Positions 1 to 11,000 of a DNA stretch of 64,000 nucleotides are shown here, piece by piece. The stretch is from Zizania palustris (lineage: Eukaryota; Streptophyta; Magnoliopsida; Poales; Poaceae): positions 33,113,067-33,177,066 of the forward strand of contig JAAALK010000289.1 of NCBI GenBank assembly GCA_019279435.1, written 5' to 3'. The position numbers were made by a program, and so were the translations under genes. The notes under the pieces were generated by a model that saw nothing but the letters and a program-made list of their open reading frames with translations, searched no databases and was not told where the DNA came from. The first letter of the stretch is position 1; every line of letters begins with the position of its first letter.

Positions 1-746
1 ACGGCGGCGGTGGCGAGGCTGGCCGGGAGCGCCACGGCGACGGCGGTGGCGGCATCTCCCCTGACGAGCAGCACCGCCTTGAGGACGGCGTGGCAGCCAC
101 TCCGGCCCTCGGCCGCCGCGACGACCGTGGCGAGGTTGCAGACCGCGGTGGCGTTGGCGAGCGCGACGGAGTAGACGATCACGCCGGCGGCCGAGAGCGC
201 GAGCATGGCCCTGCCTTCGGAGCCCAGACGCAGCGCCTCGGCACCGCTGAACGCGGCGAGCAGCGCGGCGAACACCGCCGCGTGCGCGAACAGGAGCGCG
301 GCGAAGTTGGCGAGCTGCGTCGTCGCCATCGCCGGGTAGCACCCGCGGAGCCGCAGAGGCCCTGACGCCGCCGGCGCCGCGCTACGCCCTCGTCCCCGCC
401 CCCGCGCCTGCGTGGCGCGCACGACGTAGGCCTTGGCGAGGAGCAGGAAGGACAGCGAGAACGGCAGGGTGGCGAGGAAGGAAAAGATGGACTGCGACAG
501 CCTGTGGTTGAGGAGGAACAGCAGCTGCGACGCCGGCGGGAACCCCGCCGCGACAAGTACGCGCCTGAGGCGCCGCGAGAGCGCCGGCAGGATCACCGGC
601 CTCTGCGCCAGCAGCGCCGGCGACCGCGACACGAGCGCCGCCGCGGAGAACGGGAGCGCCAGCAGCGCCGCCGCCGACGCCGCCGGGTGGTAGTTGCTGA
701 AGAAAGCGTGCAGCGCCATCCTCACGATCCTCGTGGCGCTCCCCAT
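1..746 (-). CDS. Multi-spanning membrane protein, 5' part, unknown function
   Basis: An open frame of 248 codons runs from an ATG at 746-744 to the window edge without a stop, so the gene continues to the left. The start is supported by an in-frame TAG upstream (812-810) with no other ATG between. The leader just upstream is a GA-rich run (about 747-780). The protein starts MGSATRIVRMALHAFF and has hydrophobic stretches near residues 22-40, 84-108, 143-166, 180-212 and 223-245, which suggests several membrane spans. An Arg/Gly/Ala-rich loop lies at about 110-135. I do not recognise a catalytic motif or a named family; plants have many uncharacterised membrane proteins of this style. GC content is far above the flanking DNA and typical of the 5' half of grass genes. 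Longer frames in other phases here (for example 891-382) are shadows caused by the GC content. Confident that it is coding; function unknown. Confidence 0.75.
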   Translation of the reverse strand, partial: MGSATRIVRMALHAFFSNYHPAASAAALLALPFSAAALVSRSPALLAQRPVILPALSRRLRRVLVAAGFPPASQLLFLLNHRLSQSIFSFLATLPFSLSFLLLAKAYVVRATQARGRGRGRSAAPAASGPLRLRGCYPAMATTQLANFAALLFAHAAVFAALLAAFSGAEALRLGSEGRAMLALSAAGVIVYSVALANATAVCNLATVVAAAEGRSGCHAVLKAVLLVRGDAATAVAVALPASLATAA

Positions 747-1000
747 TGTCACCCTCCTCCTCCTCTCCCTCTCCCTCTCCTTGCTCTCCTGTGGTCCAAT
801 GGCGGGACGCTAGCTGCTCGCGCTCTGGGCACTGCCTCACACACAGTAGTATGTGTAGATGTGGCACTATGAGGTGTAATTGAGCTCTCATCTTGATCTC
901 TTTATGTATGAGTATGTGCTTACTGCTTAATGACGTGTTTAATGTGTGTGTTGAGTGTGGTTTTCTTGTGGTGGTAGCTTGCAGTGTTTTTCTCTTTTGA
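747..1000. other. Upstream region of the edge gene
   Basis: This is the 5' flank of the minus-strand gene. It holds a polypurine leader (minus-strand reading, 747-780) and then ordinary AT-rich DNA. I see no clear TATA box that I would mark. Confidence 0.4.
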
Positions 1001-1009
1001 TTTTAGAAA

Positions 1010-1164
1010 GAAAAAATTGATTATATACCCTCTAGATGAAAATTGAGAATTTACTCTCCTAACTCACATGTCATTGACTTATGTGAACCCTGCATGTCAT
1101 TGAGATATATGGTAGATAAATCCTCAATTTCCAACTAAATGATGGGTATATGATCAAATTCTCC
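1010..1164. mobile_element. Small Mutator-like MITE, copy outside the array
   Basis: A 155-bp element whose ends are inverted copies of each other: GAAAAAATTGATTATATACC on the left, and the reverse complement of the right end reads GGAGAATTTGATCATATACC. The repeats extend for about 50 bp with mismatches. It is flanked by an exact 9-bp direct repeat TTTTAGAAA (1001-1009 and 1165-1173), the size made by Mutator-like transposases. The same family is present in each tandem unit. Confidence 0.7.
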
Positions 1165-1173
1165 TTTTAGAAA

Positions 1174-1486
1174 AAGTCTACTTCACTCTCCAAACTATTA
1201 GATTAATGTAATGAAGTAATGTATGTACCACATAAAAATAGCCTCTTATGTTATTATCTATATAGAAAAAGCATCTATAAAATCATTTTATATGGTTATT
1301 TAAATTGGTTTATATACTTTGAGAGGTATAATAGACCAAATCATAGTACTTCATGCTTTTTCCTTTATTTTTTTATTGAATTTCATTTTGGCCCCTATAT
1401 TCTCATTTGGATTATGTTTTCTTATTATTTTTTGTTTACCTTGTAACCATTTTCTCACATTGTTGCCATCTTGGGATAAGAGGAGG
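1174..1486. other. AT-rich intergenic stretch left of the array
   Basis: AT-rich DNA without a recognisable gene or repeat. It is the unduplicated left flank of the tandem array; the duplicated sequence begins with ACGTCATG at 1487. Confidence 0.5.
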
Positions 1487-1742
1487 ACGTCATGTAAGGT
1501 TCAATTTTTTTTCGATTTCATTGCCCAAATCTCGGAGCTATCCCAACTTTCTTGGCTTGTGTCAAATTTCAAACAAAATTTTGCAAATTTCGACATTTTG
1601 TATAGGCACAAACACAAAATTTGACCCGAAAATGAAATTGTGAACCTAACATCAGGGAAGCTATGGTGGAGGCAGAGAGCGCAGCCACAAAGTGGATTGA
1701 GTAAAATAATAAAATGGGTCTAAAGCGAAAAACAATAAGAAA

Positions 1743-1899
1743 GGAGGAATTTGATCATATACCTACCGTTTAGATGAAAATTGAGGATTTACCCACCACA
1801 TCTCAATGATATGCGGGTCCACATTGGTCAATGACATGTGAGCTAGGAGAATAAATCCTCGGTTTCTATCTAAATTAAGAGTATATGATCAATTTTTTC
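1743..1899. mobile_element. Mutator-like MITE, array copy 1
   Basis: Same family as the element at 1010-1164. The termini GGAATTTGATCATATACC and GTATATGATCAATTTTTTC are inverted, and the flanks carry the direct repeat ATAAGAAA (1735-1742 and 1900-1907). It predates the array because all three units contain it. Confidence 0.65.
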
Positions 1900-2500
1900 A
1901 TAAGAAAATGGGTCAAAAATATGAGCTAAAAGGGTCCAATACAAATCTTTTATAAGAAGATTGCTCTAAACTAAAAAAAAATCACTTTTTTACAAGAATG
2001 GTTGATGGTTTGGTGCTTATGGGTTCTTTGGTTGGCAAAAACCTAAATTGCTCTTGTAGTAATTTGAGCTTTGTTCTGTTTGGTTTGGTTTGTGAGTGTT
2101 TCTGGACATTGGAGGGGAACATGTTAGGGATTTTGGAGGTGTTGACCTTCTGCTTTAAGAAGAGATAGCTAATCCAACAACTCCTACAACTATTTGGAAC
2201 AGAGGAAAATTGGATGAATTTCGTAAGACTTAAAGTAATTGTTGTAAATTTCATTCGTTTCAAACAAAAGACCCAAAACGGTGCTTAATTAGATTCAACT
2301 GGAATGGGAGGGTTTGCTTGATTATTCTTTTATATATGTAGTTACCTCCTTATGTTCTTTTCATTTAACTAATTTAACCATCAGATTTTTCATTTATTAT
2401 CAGTCAGATTATCTCATTAATTAGGTTGTTGGATTTCCGCTTTTGTAAGCTACAGAAAAATATTCTTCTAAAATATAGGCCATTGAATACTTTGCGTGAA

Positions 2501-3010
2501 TAATGTTGAATTTTTTAAAATAATATTTTTTAAAATAAAATTTCAAATTTGTACGGCAGTTTGAAAAAAATACAAAAATAGGTACCAGTCGACACTTGGT
2601 CGGCTGACTGGTGACACGTGGCGCCTAGTCGGCACTTGGTTGGCCGATTGGTGCCACATCAACACTAGTTGGCCGACCAAGTGCCGACTAGGTACCATGT
2701 TGGCTCTTTTCGATGCACAACGCCCTTTTTCTGTTGATGTGGCATCATTTCAATGGCCGTCTAGCGCCACATTAGTAGGAGTTGGCCGTTGAACGGCCAA
2801 CTAGCGCTGATGTGACGCCAGTCGACACTTGATTGGCCGACTGGTGCTGACGTGGCACCAGTGGGCCGACTAAGTGAAAACTAGACGCCATGTGGCACGA
2901 GTCGATCGACTAAGTACCGACCGATACTTATTTTTGCAATTTTTCAAATTGTCATACAAATTTGAAATTTTATTTTAAAAATATTATTTCAAAAAAATCG
3001 AATAATGTTA
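2501..3010. mobile_element. Foldback-like hairpin element, array copy 1
   Basis: About 500 bp with terminal inverted repeats of roughly 75 bp. Both ends, read inward, contain AAAATAAAATTTCAAATTTG. The middle is a set of short, mutually inverted words (GTCGGCCGACTGG-type, with GACACTTGGTCGG and CACTAGTTGGCC) that would fold into a long imperfect hairpin. There is no open frame. It resembles the element at 37640-38370 in plan and in its terminal sequence. Confidence 0.6.
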
Positions 3011-4062
3011 AACACACAAGATGGATATTTATCAAATCTTGAAATGTTATACAAAACAGCTATAGATTCATAAAATAAAGAGGTCAAAATATTTTAATAT
3101 GTAATCATGTTTAATTATATTTTTATTATAATCCTCACGAATATACTTTTTAAAATAGCCTTAACATTTTGCCAAACAGAATTGGTGAAAGAGGACCATG
3201 CTTTAAAATGTTTATGTCAAGGGTTTATTTGTAAAATGGATTTTATTGCAAGAAAAGTTAGGCTATTAATGAAGCTTAATTCTAGGACAATTTTCTAGAA
3301 ATCAAATGTTGGAGTGAGCTCTAAGCATATCAAAAACAAATCAATCTTTCGGTAGTTTCTTTGTCGGTGCAATTAGGTGGAATACATTTTCCCAATCCAC
3401 TCAACTGTGTGGATTAGGTAAGTGATTTGCACACTAATATATTCGACTTCATAAACAATAGCAGATTAGTTCCCCAAAAGAAGTAGGGAGATTTGTTTTC
3501 ATGTCACACATAAGTTGGTGAAATTTGCTCTTTTGCTCTATATGAATGTATGACATGTGGCCTTTGGGCCCAATTGTCAAACACACAGGATGTGACAAAA
3601 AAATAAACATCACTCAACTTTGTTTTACAAGAGCAAAAATTCCAAAGAAAGTATTAATAGATTAAATAGTTTATGGGCCGTTGCTTATGTTGCCTTGATT
3701 TTTGCTAAATATAAATCAGTCCGCTCGTAAAATCAATCTTAGGGCATATTTATTTCGGCTTGAAATTATAACAATCCATTTTATTTTTATATGCTGAAAC
3801 AAACAAACTAGCTTATTATGTTAACTTATTATAATCTAAAGGGTAGATTATAATAATTCACTAAACTAATCTAATTTAACTTTTTTATAAGCTAAATTGT
3901 TATAATCTCATGAAAGAAATATGTCTTTAATTAGTCAATCCAAAAAAATCCTCTCGTGGGAGAACTATAAAGCCCACACGCACAGAATTTATTTCATATG
4001 ATGTAAGATCAATAAATTTGCTAGTTGTTTACATACAAACCCTAAAATTACATAAGTTGGTA

Positions 4063-4307
4063 CTACCTCCGTTAATTTTTAAATGATACAATTAATTTTT
4101 AACTCAATGTTTAACCATTCGTCTTATTCAAAAAAACTTTTTTAAATATCATTTATTTTGTTATAATTTGTTTTATTACTGAAAGTACTCCAAAGTATAA
4201 CTTACATTTTTATACTTTTACATAAATTTTTTAAATAAGAGGAATGGTCAAAAGATCAGTTAATGTCAACTGCATCATTTAAAAGATTTAAAAGTTAACG
4301 GATAGAG
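4063..4307. mobile_element. Stowaway-type MITE, array copy 1
   Basis: Begins CTACCTCCGTTAATTTTTAA and ends TTAACGGATAGAG, an inverted pair of the CTCCCTCCGT type, with TA on each side. The inner part (TTTAACCATTCGTCTTATTC) matches the better-preserved Stowaway at 35707. It is of the Tc1/mariner class and non-autonomous. Confidence 0.75.
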
Positions 4308-4785
4308 TATTATCTACCTATACAAGACATATTGGGCACGCATCCACGCACGGATGAGTTTTATGATGCCTACATATGCTTGGAAGCCTTACATTTCAGT
4401 ACATGAATGAAGTGTTTGAAAAAGAGAAATAAAACGTGAAAGAAAGACGGCCTTACAACTCTCGGCGGCACTGCACTCAATTATAACCTTCAACTTTCTT
4501 GGACTTTTGATTAATTGTGGATCTGGTACTGCTGCTACCGCTGTTTAATTAAACACACAGCTAGATGCAGGTACGTTCTCTTGATGACCTGCTTCCTTGC
4601 AGATTGATGAAAAAAATATGGTCACTATGAGTTTAATATAATCGTCTTATGATCAGGTACAAGAGCGGAAATACGCACCTTGTTTGAGATCGGGTTACAA
4701 AAACAAGATCGAGTTTGGTAAATTCCATTGTAAGTATGTCCCAACTATTCCATGATTTTTTGTTATATTATTATCCTCGTATGAG

Positions 4786-7592
4786 CAGGGCCGTTCCTGA
4801 GTTTTGTGAGGCCCGGAGCGGGATTATAAATAGGGGCTCTAATACCAAAGAACTATTTTTTACTATTATATATAAACTAACTAAAATAATTTAATGTATC
4901 ACAGAAAATTTTAAGCGGTAAAAAAGAAGTAAGATCATTACCTTAAATAAATTATAGATCACCTTAAAAATGTCTTCTAACCTTTCTTGATGCATACTTC
5001 TTAGGAGGCATGATATCAACAACAATCTACAAGGAATCAATAAAATAAATTAATTCATGTAATTTGTTAAGCATAATTACTTGCTAAAACAATGCATATA
5101 TTGAGAAACCTAGGGTTGGTTTCAGTGTTTGTGATGAGTGATTGGCAGGCTTTTACCCTCTGGTTCGAAGGGGTACCTCCGAAGGGGTTCGGAGGTTGGA
5201 CCTCCGGAGGTGTTCGGAGGAGGGTACCTCCGAAGGGGGTTCGGAGGTAGTCTCACCGAAGGGTTCGGTGGACTTTGGTTGCTACAGCTGTTGCAGCGGA
5301 GTGTGCGTGTCGGAGGGGTCCGACAGTACACTATGACTGGGTTTGTACCGAAGGCTTCGGTACTTTGGGCGGTACACCGGAGGGTGTGCCGAAGGTTGCT
5401 AACTCGGAGAGGTCTCCGGAGTACTGGAAACACTTGTCTGTTTGTCTGTGGTGCGCAGGGACTTCGGAGGCGACAGACAGGTTCGTAGCAGGTGAACCTG
5501 GGTCAAGCGGGAGGCTTGATGCTAGGGGAGCAGGGAGCTCCGTCACGGTGGCTGCGAAGGGGTCTGGGTCGGTCCTCGGGTCGAGGTGCACCAGGTGAAG
5601 GCAGTAAGTGCGGAGCGTGGCTCCGGGTGAAGGTACTCCGAGACAAAGTCCTCGGAGGTGAGGCACTTCGAAGGTACTCCGGATGGAGTGACCTCGGAGT
5701 TTGGTGGATCAAGTCCTCTGCGGAGGCAAGGAGTTCAAAGTGTGCTCCGGAGGGAGACATTCGAAGGTACCCGACGAAGGTCTCAGAAGTCGAGGCGCGT
5801 CGAAGGCATGGTCCGGGTGAGGCTCGTCGAGGAGTGTGCTCAGGGAGAGACACTGCGACAAAGTGATCATGGAATGCTTCGTGCGGAGGCCTTGGACGAA
5901 GGAGGGACTTCGAAGGGTGGTACTCCGGAGGTGGGACTTCGGAGTGAGGAAGGCTTCGGAGCGAGGCTAGCTCCGGAGTGAGGATGACTTGTGGTACTTC
6001 GGCCATGCATGGCTTCGGTACACGGACTGACGGAGTTCGAGCTGGGAGTAGCTGCGAAGCCGTGGTGGTCCACTCCGGAGGTGGTGGTGCGAAGGCCCAA
6101 GGGCTTTGACGGCTTCGGCTCAAAACCGTCACTGTATCGGAGGCTGACTTCGGTGAAGCGAAGGCTGTCAGGCTCAAGGCTTCTCACCGAAGCTACCGCA
6201 CCCCTCGCGTGCGAAGGGGGGCTTCAGGAAGGTCAAAGACTACAAAGGCTGACACTGTTTGCTCTGCAAAAAGCTGACGCTGTCCCCTCTGCAAAGCTGA
6301 CAGAGAAGCCTCCAGAATAAAGTTGACTACCTTTTGTACCCCTCAGTTCTGTAGAGACAAAATTGGTGTAAACCCTAGGGATAAAGTAGTCAATTCACTT
6401 GGGTGAACTGTGGGCTATAAATATGGGGGCTCGGTAGGTAACATTTAACACTTTGAGCATTTACTGTTGAGCTCCTGTACCAGCCCACACTTCGTTGTAT
6501 TCATCCAGAGTTCAATTTTATTGTGTTCCTTGTTCAAGTGGCGAAGCCCTGCTTCTGTGTGCTTTTCGCTTGAGCTCGTTTTACATACCTCGCTAGTTGT
6601 AGTGCACCGAAGCCTGTCTAGGCGAAAGGTGTTTTGTGCGAAGTGTGTTTTACAGTGCGCGTTCGCTCTGTGTAACAGGAGGCAAGACCTCACTGCTTAC
6701 TAGCAAAGCCCTGTTCGTAGCCCGTGCTTTTATCGTGTCTGTGACTCTAGCGAAGTCTGTCAGTGTGCGTTTAGACCTTCGTGTACGAAGCCCAGCACCA
6801 GTTGCTGCTGCCAAGTACTTGGTCGAAGTCCTCAGTGGGGTGTCCACTCTTGCGAAGGGTGAAGTGCGAAGCCTGCTCGAAGCACCCTGTGTGCGGAGCC
6901 TGCACTGACTTAGCAGAGTAGATTTTCGAGGGTTGTAAGTGGAGCGAAGTCTTCTTGGCTTCGAACTTTTGGTCCTGCGAAGCCTGTGTTCGGAGTTGTC
7001 AAAGCACCCCCGAACCAGACCTTCGAAGGTAGTGTTCGAAGCCTGTTCCGCAGAAGACAGAACTAAAACCGAAGGCTAGTTTTTAGCCCGAAATTTTAAA
7101 AGCTCCCATTCACCCCCCTCTGGTCGCCGTTTCCGGTCCAACATATATAATTGTTGTTTCCTGATTAGTGATTACTAAATACTAATTACCGTGACGCAGG
7201 GGCCAGGGGCTAGGGAAGGGAGCCGTCAGCACGCAGGGCCAGCCGGCTAGGGGTAGGTCCCAGCCAGGCGGCCACCACTGCGGCCTGCGGGCTGCGGGCC
7301 TGCGGCGACCGGCGAGCCGCTGCGCTGCCGCCTGCCGGCCGCCGCGCTTGGGCATTTGGTGCGCTAGCGCCTGGCGGGGGCGGCCCCAGTAACCGGCGAA
7401 GCACTCGGCGACCTCGAAGGCTCGAAGGCTCGAACTGGCTCGAAGAAGATGAAGAGCGGGCGTCGGGCGAGCGGCTGCGCGATCGTCTTTTGCGGACTGG
7501 CCGTTAGTATTCTCCATTTCTCATGATTAAACTATGGTGGTTGCTGACTTGCTGGTTGGGTGGGCCCGGCTCGACCCTCAGGCACGGCCCTG
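4786..7592. mobile_element. Non-autonomous hAT element, split by a solo LTR
   Basis: The left end CAGGGCCGTTCCTGAG and the right end CTCAGGCACGGCCCTG are inverted repeats (one mismatch in 16). The exact 8-bp duplication CGTATGAG flanks the element at 4778-4785 and 7593-7600, as expected for hAT transposases. Without the solo LTR at 5102-7143 it is about 760 bp: an AT-rich left part and a very GC-rich right part (7190-7510) with no transposase. It is present only in unit 1. Confidence 0.88.
5102..7143 (+). mobile_element. Solo LTR of the Sirevirus family (2,042 bp)
   Basis: Begins TGAGAAACC and ends GGTCCAACA (TG...CA). The 5-bp duplication TATAT lies at 5097-5101 and 7144-7148. It is clearly homologous to the LTRs of the element at 50436-61265 and to the LTR at 62228, but more diverged. 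No PBS or internal sequence follows, so it is a solo LTR left by LTR-LTR recombination. TATAAATA at 6416 marks the likely promoter. Its dense TTCGAAGG/CTCCGGAGG-like words create many long spurious frames on both strands. Confidence 0.9.
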
Positions 7593-7600
7593 CGTATGAG

Positions 7601-7931
7601 TCCGGGGGCTAAATTTTAGCTCGTGTCACATCAGATATTTTGACATTAATTTGAAGGACTAAACGTGAACTAATTATAAAAATAATTGCAGAATCGGAGA
7701 TTAAATCGCGAGACGAATTTTTTAAACCTAATTAATCCATAATTAGCAAATGTTTAATGTAGCATCACATTGTCAAATCACGGTGTAATTAGGCTCATTA
7801 GATTCGTCTCGTGAATAATCCTCCAATTATGAATGAATTTTGTAAATAGTATATATTTAATAATCCAAAATAGTATTTAAAAATTGGATGCGATAGTGGC
7901 TAAAATTTTAGTCTATGATCGAAACACCCCC
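7601..7931. mobile_element. GTGTTTGG-type MITE, array copy 1
   Basis: About 330 bp, AT-rich. The ends are inverted (GGGGGCTAAATTTTAG on the left; the right end in reverse complement reads GGGGGTGTTTCGATCATAG). The inside has TTAATCCATAATTAGCAAAT and GCTCATTAGATTCGTCTCG, typical of a MITE group that is abundant in grasses. Its left end directly adjoins the hAT target duplication. Confidence 0.6.
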
Positions 7932-8184
7932 GAATCCATCTAAATCTTTATTCCCTGGAACCATCTAAATCTTTTTTGTCAAATCAACCATAAAGTTTAG
8001 ATGGCAATGCTGCCCTACACATCAATCACCACCGCATATACCCTCGCCGTCACTAGATTGCATTGTTCGGTAAAACATCAACAAGACTATCAAATAATTC
8101 TTAAATTTTCTTTTACTATGCCAGCTCCAACAAAAATACTTTGTACTTCCAACAAACTTATTACTTAAATACATATAAACCAGA

Positions 8185-8596
8185 GGGAGAATTGCATGTT
8201 TGCCGTGAAGTTCGTTGCCGTATTACTCAATGTCACAAAGTTAATATTGTTTGTAATTTTGCCATAAAGCTTAAAGATTTATTTGTTCTTTTACCATTTT
8301 CTCATTTATACTTCTTTTTTCTTTTTTTTCTTTTTCTTTTTCTTTTTTATTTTACAAAACTTAATTGTTGTCGATCTCCGCCGTGGTGCCGCGGCGGCTT
8401 AGCAACGATCTTGACGTGCGGCAGCGATGTTCCTCTTTATGATAACGATTCAGTTTTGTAAAATATAAAAAATAGTATAAATGAGAAAATAGTAAAAGGG
8501 GAAATAAATTAGCAAATTTTTGTAGCAAAATTACAAACGATATCAACTTTGTAACATTTAAAAATATAGTAACGAATTTCATGGCAAAGAGGAATC
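8185..8596. mobile_element. Long-inverted-repeat MITE, array copy 1
   Basis: A hairpin-like element of about 410 bp. Arms of about 180 bp contain TTACAAA..GTTTGTAA and CCATTTTCTCATTTATAC / GTATAAATGAGAAAATAGT. They surround a short GC-rich loop (GCCGCGGCGGC). A pyrimidine run lies in the left arm. There is no coding capacity. Confidence 0.6.
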
Positions 8597-9048
8597 CAAA
8601 ACCAAACCAGTACTTTTTAAGCCACCGCAGTGCTGTTCAATGCAGTCATGCACTACACTGCTGGTGCTGGAGCACGGAGCACCCACACAGTACAAGCCTG
8701 CCACAACACATTCATCTACTACAACGTACGTGCCACATACAATGATGCAGTGGTACTATCATCTGCAATGCCCCATTCCAGATAGCAGATGACAAATTCT
8801 GAGCTGGTTCATGAGTTCAAGTCTTCCCACTCTTTGTCCTATGTGTGTAGACAACCTTTTCCCACCAGTAATTTCAGTCAAGCACGTACAAGGTACTGCT
8901 TGCTGCCGCTAGCCTGCATTGGACTGTGACTGTATTGGTGCAGTGATAGATTACTCCAATGGTAACCCCAGCCAGGGGGAAAATGATCAATAACTCCATA
9001 TGAAAACCAGCAAAACTGCTCGGTTTTCACAAACAGAGATGAACAAAT

Positions 9049-9598
9049 TGTTGGAAAGTGATATGTCAGGCAAACGAAAATAAGGAATCAGTAAATTTCG
9101 GGAAACAAATAAAACGGAAACAGATTGATTCTTTCGGTTATGGAAAGCCTGATCAAGGTCCACTAAATGCGCGCCATGATCGGAGGTGCAATCAACTCCA
9201 TGGTTGCGGTCCCAGATCGAACAGCGCCATATATAAAAGGGGTGGAAGGCGACATTTTGAGGCTAACGTTCTCATTCTGTTGAAACCACCCCATATTTCC
9301 TAAACACCGATCCAAAAGGGCGCTGGATCGATCTGAAGGTCGCTGCCCATCATCGTGGCGACGGCGACCTCAAGATCCGTCCCCGGACAGTGCCGGTGGC
9401 GCCCCGAAGGGAGGAGGGACTTGATCCGGCAACAACACCGTCAGGCCAACGCCGTTGCTGCCTCTGTTTCCTCTCCACCAACAACCAAAATGGCCGACGA
9501 TCAAGCTCTTGGACAGGGTAACACTTTCCGCCTAATGTAGTGTTCTTAATGTGTTCATGCTTCTAGACTAGATCTGGCATTATGATTATGGTCTAACA
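9049..9598 (+). repeat. 5' LTR of the Copia element
   Basis: TGTTGGAAAG...GGTCTAACA, 550 bp. CATATATAAAAGG near 9228-9240 is a good TATA box, so transcription should start shortly after it. Confidence 0.93.
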
Positions 9599-9600
9599 TG

Positions 9601-9613
9601 TGGTATCAGAGCC
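9601..9613 (+). other. Primer binding site (initiator Met tRNA)
   Basis: TGGTATCAGAGCC lies two bases after the 5' LTR and is complementary to the 3' end of initiator methionine tRNA, the usual primer of plant Copia elements. Confidence 0.9.
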
Positions 9614-11000
9614 ATGCTAGTCTGGATCTTGAACCTTAGAATGATCCTGTGCCTAGAGATTTACGTTTTATTGCCTCGGTTGATTGGTTGATGAAGTAAT
9701 ATTATGTTTTATTTGGGTTAACATCACTGATTAGGCCTAATTCTAGTTGATTGATGTCCTGTCATGCCTATTTGCTCTCGGCTAATAGTTGATTATGCAT
9801 GATTAGGTTACTGTTAATTGTTTATTTAGTGAATTAATTGTATGGTTGCACGTCAGAAGATCTTGTTTATGGTCAGGATTAATTTTAATTAAATCAAATT
9901 AAGTTTTTTTTTTCGGGTAGCATGGAAAATGAGGGGAAATTAAAGAAGTAATCCCTCAGTCGCTAACCCAAAATTGCCCAAGAGTTCCCATAAAAAAAAA
10001 GGGAGAGTTAAAATCAAGAAAATCCCTAAATACCAAGAACCCTAAATGAAATCTTGGTATGAGCGGGACTTACATGGGCTGTGAGAATCATGCATGCCAT
10101 GTCTTAGCTTCTCACGCCTCAATAAGCTTCACGGCATGACGAACCGCCGTGGTTGTTGTGGGATCTGGGAAGAACTCTCTTGGATCTGGGCCTGTTGGCT
10201 CTTCTGGTCCCATCGCCTGCTGCTCCTGGGATTGCCTCATGGCAGCAACCCCAGCGGCGAGCGCGCGGACCACGCTCGTGCTGCTCCGTCTGCTCCGTCT
10301 CAGCACACCACCCTCTCGCTTGCCTCGCGCCGCACCGCAGAAATCGGGTGAGGGAGAAAATGAAATGAAGTTAGGGTTCGGGATGTTGTCAAGTATTGGT
10401 TTTGTCCCAGGCGCGCGCGATAAGAACCGTCGATCATGTTGAACGGTTCAGATCTCTAGGGACCGGGGGAGCTGACTTTATGGGCTGTCGGCCCAGACGG
10501 GTGCGCAGCGTCCTGAGACAGACTGGGCTGAATCCGGCCTGCGTTTGCCGGCTATTTTTTTCGGCCTGTGATAAAATTCAGTATGTTACTGATTTATGTT
10601 TCCAGATTATTTTACCAGACTCTTTTTCCTTCTGTTTCATTCGTATAAATTGCATAATTGATTATATTTGCAATGGAAAATCATGTAAAATTCCTAGAAA
10701 ATTCTCTGATGATGTCTCTGAATAAATGGAACCAACGGGAAATTTATTTAGAGATTGTTTATGATTTACTTGCATTATGGGATTATGTTATTGCGTATAA
10801 ATAATTTCTGGCCAAAGCTGATTTATTTATGCGTTCTACGCACTGTTTATGAATATTTCGTTTCTGCCCAACGGTGATGCGAAGTATTTTCATGTGTGAT
10901 TTTGGTGCATGTTTAATTAATCAAGCCAACGTAGGTTAATTACATGCTTTATTTATGTCAATTTTACCTTACTAATCATTCATTATTTATTTGATCAGTG
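9614..11000 (+). other. Untranslated leader of the Copia element
   Basis: About 1.4 kb between the PBS and the Gag-Pol ATG. It is AT-rich with one GC-rich patch (10130-10540). Short frames exist but none resembles Gag. The long leader may be spliced or may hold packaging signals; the sequence does not decide this. Confidence 0.5.

Noticed and set aside
382..891. 169-codon minus-strand frame at the left edge
   Set aside because: It overlaps the better-supported membrane-protein frame in another phase; its composition is a GC shadow.
8320..8360. Possible regulatory pyrimidine tract
   Set aside because: It is part of one arm of a hairpin MITE present in all units and is not near a gene.
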